From Brevibacillus brevis (lineage in GTDB: Bacteria; Bacillota; Bacilli; Brevibacillales; Brevibacillaceae): DNA of 64,000 nucleotides. This document shows, piece after piece, positions 60,473 to 64,000 of the stretch (its first letter is position 1; every line of letters starts with the position of its first letter). The notes under the pieces were generated by a model. The model was not told the origin of the DNA. It saw only the letters and a program-made list of their open reading frames with translations, and made no database searches. The stretch lies in contig NZ_CP134050.1 of NCBI RefSeq assembly GCF_031583145.1, positions 2,493,501-2,557,500 of the forward strand, read 5' to 3'. Both the position numbers and the translations under genes were made by a program.

Positions 60473-60685
60473 ATGATATGGGAGTTGTTGTGGGAACACA
60501 AGGGAAAGCTAATGGGGATACTCGCCGGATTTATTTTCGGGTTGATCTACCTTCTCGTGGGATTTTGGGATACACTGGTGTTTGTTGTCTTTATCGGTAC
60601 TGGTTATTACATCGGCCGCAAACTCGATCATAAAGAAGATTTGCGGGAGATCCTCGACCGGATATTGCCGGGCAAGTTTCGATGA
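60473..60685 (+). CDS. DUF2273 small membrane protein
   Basis: 70-residue protein with two membrane segments (about 14-33 and 35-52): ILAGFIFGLIYLLVGFWDTLVFVVFIGTGYYIGRK, which matches DUF2273, the small membrane partner encoded next to amaP and asp23 genes. ATG 60473 with GAAGGTGAG about 7 bases upstream is chosen over GTG 60464. Function unknown beyond the stress-locus association. Confidence 0.88.
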   Translation: MIWELLWEHKGKLMGILAGFIFGLIYLLVGFWDTLVFVVFIGTGYYIGRKLDHKEDLREILDRILPGKFR

Positions 60686-60729
60686 TACAGGTACAGGAAC
60701 GTTGTAAATTAAATGGTAGGGTGAATCGA

Positions 60730-61134
60730 ATGAAGCGAAGAACAGCACGAGAAAAAGCAGTCCAATGCCTTTTCCAGATCGACATGGCGGAGGTTCCGGT
60801 AAAGGAAGCCGTAGAGCTGGTCATGGAGGATTCGAAGGAGGATTCGCAGTACTTGCGCTACCTCGTCGATGGGGTATTGCAAAACCAAGAGGCGATTGAC
60901 GCCGAGATCAAGAAGTTTTTGCGCGGCTGGCAGCTCGAACGGATCGCCAATGTAGACCGCGCGATACTCCGCCTGGCTTTCTACGAGATCATGTTTGAAG
61001 CACAAACCCCTGACAAGGTGGTTATGAACGAAGCGATCGAAATTGCCAAGCTGTTTAGCGATGAGCAATCCCACCGTTACATCAACGGCGTTTTGTCCAG
61101 CTTCCTGCATGCTCGCGAGACGGCGCAAGCGTAG
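60730..61134 (+). CDS. nusB: Transcription antitermination factor NusB
   Basis: 134-residue RNA-binding antiterminator for rRNA operons. MKRRTAREKAVQCLFQIDM start, LVDGVLQNQEAID and LRGWQLERIANVDRAILRLAFYEI are standard; NEAIEIAKLFSDEQSHRYINGVLS closes the domain. ATG 60730 is 16 codons into a longer open frame. It sits in the conserved acc-nusB-folD region. Confidence 0.95.
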   Translation: MKRRTAREKAVQCLFQIDMAEVPVKEAVELVMEDSKEDSQYLRYLVDGVLQNQEAIDAEIKKFLRGWQLERIANVDRAILRLAFYEIMFEAQTPDKVVMNEAIEIAKLFSDEQSHRYINGVLSSFLHARETAQA

Positions 61135-61155
61135 ACAGACAGGGGACGCTTACGG

Positions 61156-62118
61156 ATGACAAAAGTAATGTTGGGAATTGATACGAGCAACTATCGGACA
61201 TCGCTATGTTTGGCTCAGGAAGACGGCAGGATCGTAGCAGAAGCAAAACGCCTTCTGAAAGTGAAAGAGGGCAAGCGAGGGCTGCAGCAATCCGAAGCCG
61301 TCTTTCAGCATGTGATGAACTTGCCGGAACTGAGCGAGCAGATGAAGTGGAACGAGCATGAGATCGAGGCGATTTGTGTCAGCGAAAAGCCGCGGCCTGT
61401 CGATCAGTCCTATATGCCGGTCTTCAAGGTCGGCGAGGGACTGGCGAAGTCGCTGGCGACCTATCTGCGTGTTCCCCTTCATTTGACGACCCATCAAGAG
61501 GGACATATCGCCGCCGGGGAATTTACAGCTGAGCAGCGGCCGCGTCAGGACCGCTTTCTCGCGGTACACCTGTCAGGCGGTACAAGCGAGATCCTGCTCT
61601 GTGACCGCCATGCCGCCGGTTATGCCATAGAAAAAATCGGGGGAACCATTGATCTTCACGCCGGCCAGCTCGTCGACCGCATAGGAGTCGCTCTGGGGTT
61701 GTCTTTTCCTGCCGGACCGCAGCTGGAAGAGCTGGCGAAAGGGACGACCGGAGAGTTTCGCATTCCGTCGGCAGTGGAAGGTCTCTCCTTCAGCTTCTCG
61801 GGGCCGGAAGCCTCTTTGCTTCGCACGATCCAGACGGGCCAGATCAGTCCGGCAGACATTGCCCGCGCGACTGAACAGTGCATCGCGGGTACGCTGGAAA
61901 AATCGCTGCGTTACGCAGTAGAGCAAGGCTACCCGAAGGACGTCCTGATCGTAGGCGGAGTCGCAGCCAACCAGTACGTGCGAGAGCGGCTGATCAAGCG
62001 ACTGGAGCATCCGGCAGTGGGAGCCAAGCTGTATTTTTGCGATCCCGTTTATTCCGGAGACAATGCGTACGGAGTGGCCATGCTCGGGTGGATGAAGCAA
62101 AAGGCGAACATTAAATAA
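61156..62118 (+). CDS. TsaD-like (Gcp/Kae1 family) paralog
   Basis: 320-residue ASKHA-fold protein of the Gcp/Kae1 family, related to TsaD of the tRNA t6A pathway. The HxxxH metal motif is HQEGH at 113-117, with [23 protein letters not shown] and [14 protein letters not shown] following. It begins [17 protein letters not shown]. It is shorter and more diverged than TsaD, and lies alone between nusB and folD, without tsaB or tsaE. Probably a second family member rather than the essential TsaD; the substrate is unknown. GACAGGGGAC precedes ATG 61156. Confidence 0.82.
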   Translation: MTKVMLGIDTSNYRTSLCLAQEDGRIVAEAKRLLKVKEGKRGLQQSEAVFQHVMNLPELSEQMKWNEHEIEAICVSEKPRPVDQSYMPVFKVGEGLAKSLATYLRVPLHLTTHQEGHIAAGEFTAEQRPRQDRFLAVHLSGGTSEILLCDRHAAGYAIEKIGGTIDLHAGQLVDRIGVALGLSFPAGPQLEELAKGTTGEFRIPSAVEGLSFSFSGPEASLLRTIQTGQISPADIARATEQCIAGTLEKSLRYAVEQGYPKDVLIVGGVAANQYVRERLIKRLEHPAVGAKLYFCDPVYSGDNAYGVAMLGWMKQKANIK

Positions 62119-62141
62119 TGCAATACTTTTTATGATTCGCC

Positions 62142-62170
62142 TTTACACGAGGTTGCGAAATCGGTACACT
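62142..62170 (+). promoter_or_regulatory. Promoter of folD
   Basis: TTTACA (62142-62147), 17-bp spacer, TACACT (62165-62170), 37 bp before the folD start. Good match to sigma-A consensus. Confidence 0.75.
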
Positions 62171-62206
62171 AAGGGTATCGACGCTTATGAAGGAGGCTTT
62201 TTCTCC

Positions 62207-63064
62207 ATGACTGCCATGATTATCCAAGGAAAAGAAGTTGCGCAAAGCATTCGTGCCGAACTCGCGGCCGAAGTCGCAAAGCTTAAACAACAAGGGATTG
62301 TGCCGGGTTTGACCGTAGTGCTGGTCGGGGATGATCCCGCTTCACAATCGTACGTACGTGGGAAGGCCAAAGGCTGCGAGGAGGTAGGCATCCGCTCCGA
62401 GGTCATCTTGAAGGACGCATCCACGACAGAGGAAGAACTGCTAGCCATTATCCAGCAATTGAACGAAAATCCGAACGTTAATGGGATCTTGGTTCAACTT
62501 CCTCTGCCGTCTCATATTTCGGAAACCGCGGTAATCGAAGCGATCCACCCTGAAAAGGACGTGGACGGCTTCCATCCCATCAGCGTAGGGAATATGGTGC
62601 TCGGCAACGAGACGATGCTTCCTTGCACGCCGCACGGCATCATTGAATTGATCAAACGGACAGGAACGCAGATCGCCGGCAAGCATGCCGTGGTCATCGG
62701 ACGCAGCAACATCGTGGGCAAGCCGGTGTCGCTTTTGCTGCAGCAAGAAAACGCGACAGTGACCATGTGCCATTCCCGGACGCAAAACCTCGAGGAATAC
62801 ACCACCAAGGCGGACATTCTCGTGGTCGCAACCGGCCGCGCGCACATGATTGGAAAAGAGCACGTGAAGCCGGGCGCTGTAGTGATCGACGTGGGCGTCA
62901 ACCGGATTGAAACCGGAAAGCTCGTCGGGGACGTCAAGTTCGACGAGGTCAAAGAGGTCGCCGGCTACTTGACTCCAGTGCCAGGCGGCGTCGGCCCGAT
63001 GACCATCACCATGCTGCTGAAAAACACCGTAGCTGCCGCTCGCAGGCAAGCTGCGCGATCATAG
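62207..63064 (+). CDS. folD: Methylenetetrahydrofolate dehydrogenase/cyclohydrolase FolD
   Basis: 285-residue bifunctional enzyme interconverting methylene-, methenyl- and formyl-THF. Motifs: [25 protein letters not shown] (catalytic Lys), VQLPLPSHI, the dinucleotide-binding [17 protein letters not shown], and [10 protein letters not shown] at the C-terminus. Start ATG 62207 follows AAGGAGG. Own promoter upstream, terminator downstream. Confidence 0.96.
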   Translation: MTAMIIQGKEVAQSIRAELAAEVAKLKQQGIVPGLTVVLVGDDPASQSYVRGKAKGCEEVGIRSEVILKDASTTEEELLAIIQQLNENPNVNGILVQLPLPSHISETAVIEAIHPEKDVDGFHPISVGNMVLGNETMLPCTPHGIIELIKRTGTQIAGKHAVVIGRSNIVGKPVSLLLQQENATVTMCHSRTQNLEEYTTKADILVVATGRAHMIGKEHVKPGAVVIDVGVNRIETGKLVGDVKFDEVKEVAGYLTPVPGGVGPMTITMLLKNTVAAARRQAARS

Positions 63065-63079
63065 GGTCCTGCTGACACG

Positions 63080-63115
63080 AAAATGGATAAAGACCCCTTT
63101 ATCCATTTTCTTTTA
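63080..63115 (+). terminator. Terminator of folD
   Basis: AAATGGATAAAG / CTTTATCCATTT perfect 12-bp stem (63081-63092 and 63097-63108) followed by TCTTTT, 16 bp after the folD stop. Confidence 0.88.
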
Positions 63116-63130
63116 TAGGAGGAGGGGAGC

Positions 63131-64000
63131 ATGGCCATACAAGACATCTTATCTGTCAGTGATCTCAACCGCTATATCAAGATGGTGCTGGAAAAGGAAT
63201 CGCGTTTGCAGGATGTGTGGGTGCGGGGAGAAATCTCCAACTTCACTCACCATTCGAGCGGCCATATGTACTTTACCCTGAAGGATAAGCAGTCGCGGAT
63301 CAAGGTCGTCATGTTTGCCAGTCATAACCGGTTTCTGCGCTTTTTGCCCAAAGACGGGACCAAGGCGATTGTGAGGGGTTCCATCTCCGCTTACGAGCGG
63401 GATGGGGCCTATCAGCTCTATGCCAGAGAGATGCAGCCGGACGGGCTGGGCTCGCTGTATTTGGCCTTCGAGCAATTGAAGGAAAAGCTGGCGGGTGAAG
63501 GGTTGTTCGCTGCCGAAAGAAAACGGCCGCTGCCGCGCTTTCCCAAGCGGGTCGGAGTCGTCACCTCGCCAACGGGAGCAGCGATTCGCGATATTTGCAC
63601 GACCATTCGCAGGAGATATCCACAGGCGGAAATCGTGCTGGCACCCGCGGTTGTCCAAGGTGTGGAAGCCCCGGCTTCGATCATTTCGGCCATTCGCATC
63701 ATCAACCAGCAGTCCGATATCGACGTGCTCATCGTCGGAAGGGGAGGCGGCTCGATCGAGGAGCTGTGGGCGTTTAATGATGAGCAGGTGGCGAGGGCGA
63801 TCGCGGCATCGCTCATTCCCGTCATTTCTGCCGTGGGGCATGAGACGGATGTGACGATCGCCGACTTCGTGGCCGATGTCCGCGCCGCGACACCGACTGC
63901 CGCAGCCGAGCTGGCCGTACCGCACTACCTGGAATGGGTGGAGCGGGTCAAGCAGCTCGACGTCCGCATGCACAGGGCCGTTCACCAGCGGCTTACTGTG
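63131..64000 (+). CDS. xseA: Exodeoxyribonuclease VII large subunit (partial)
   Basis: Truncated by the window end; 290 codons are present of an expected 440-460. ATG 63131 follows GGAGGGGAG. N-terminal OB fold (about 1-105; [24 protein letters not shown]), then the catalytic domain with [15 protein letters not shown], the [16 protein letters not shown] metal site, and [25 protein letters not shown]. The order folD-xseA is typical of Bacillales, and xseB is expected just downstream. Confidence 0.95.
   Translation, partial: MAIQDILSVSDLNRYIKMVLEKESRLQDVWVRGEISNFTHHSSGHMYFTLKDKQSRIKVVMFASHNRFLRFLPKDGTKAIVRGSISAYERDGAYQLYAREMQPDGLGSLYLAFEQLKEKLAGEGLFAAERKRPLPRFPKRVGVVTSPTGAAIRDICTTIRRRYPQAEIVLAPAVVQGVEAPASIISAIRIINQQSDIDVLIVGRGGGSIEELWAFNDEQVARAIAASLIPVISAVGHETDVTIADFVADVRAATPTAAAELAVPHYLEWVERVKQLDVRMHRAVHQRLTV

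Noticed and set aside
1..64000. CRISPR arrays, tRNA, rRNA, IS elements or prophage genes
   Set aside because: None recognised: no regular repeat-spacer pattern, no tRNA-like cloverleaf noticed by eye, and no transposase or phage motif among ORFs. Small ncRNAs could have been missed.

Overview
The window looks like chromosomal core sequence of an endospore-forming Bacillales bacterium, most likely Brevibacillus or a close relative. The evidence is the set of sporulation genes (sleB, cotJABC, spoIIIAA-AH), the strong AGGAGG-type ribosome binding sites, the fairly high GC content, and gene order shared with the Bacillus subtilis yqh-spoIIIA-accBC-nusB-folD-xseA region. No IS element, prophage, CRISPR array, rRNA or tRNA gene was recognised.

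Layout. 1-8.6 kb: a Ca2+/H+ antiporter, a zinc-ribbon protein, SleB, a ThDP-dependent enzyme, an Asp23-family protein, FtsW and a YugN-like protein; then a probable type I toxin-antitoxin locus, a CBS-domain protein and a MerR regulator fused to a methyltransferase. 8.5-15.8 kb: a 34-residue membrane peptide, a nuclease lipoprotein, an Sfp-type phosphopantetheinyl transferase beside a one-module NRPS (C-A-T-TE) with unusual catalytic residues, and cotJABC. 15.8-28.2 kb: small secreted proteins, a large uncharacterised protein, ylbF/ylbG, pxpA, a molybdate-type ABC transporter divergent from a HTH/binding-protein regulator, a membrane M1 peptidase, aroK, yqzE and a UPF0180 protein. 28.3-37.8 kb: yqhG-yqhH divergent from a tandem glycine riboswitch and gcvT-gcvPA-gcvPB, then a murG2-type gene and lipM. 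37.9-48.6 kb: D-amino acid transaminase, a degenerate M28 peptidase, a YkvI-like permease, an FMN reductase, mntR, yqhO-yqhP-yqhQ-yqhR, aroQ, yqhT and efp. 48.6-57.2 kb: a DUF441 protein, sulfolactate genes comA-comB, yqhV, an acidic Cys-pair protein and spoIIIAA-AH. 57.4-64 kb: accB-accC, yqhY, amaP, a DUF2273 gene, nusB, a TsaD-like paralog, folD and the start of xseA.

How the genes fit together. The glycine riboswitch controls the glycine cleavage genes, and LipM supplies the octanoyl group that becomes lipoyl on GcvH. SpoIIIAA-AH builds the mother-cell side of the forespore channel, while SleB, CotJ and the sulfolactate genes serve the spore. AccB/AccC start fatty acid synthesis and FolD supplies one-carbon folates. 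The PPTase next to the NRPS would prime its carrier domain. The least conventional loci are the NRPS/PPTase pair, the toxin/antisense RNA locus, the MerR-methyltransferase fusion, the M28 protein that has lost most metal ligands, and the TsaD paralog.

All functional calls come from reading motifs and gene order; no database search was run. Start codons were chosen from ribosome binding site spacing where possible.
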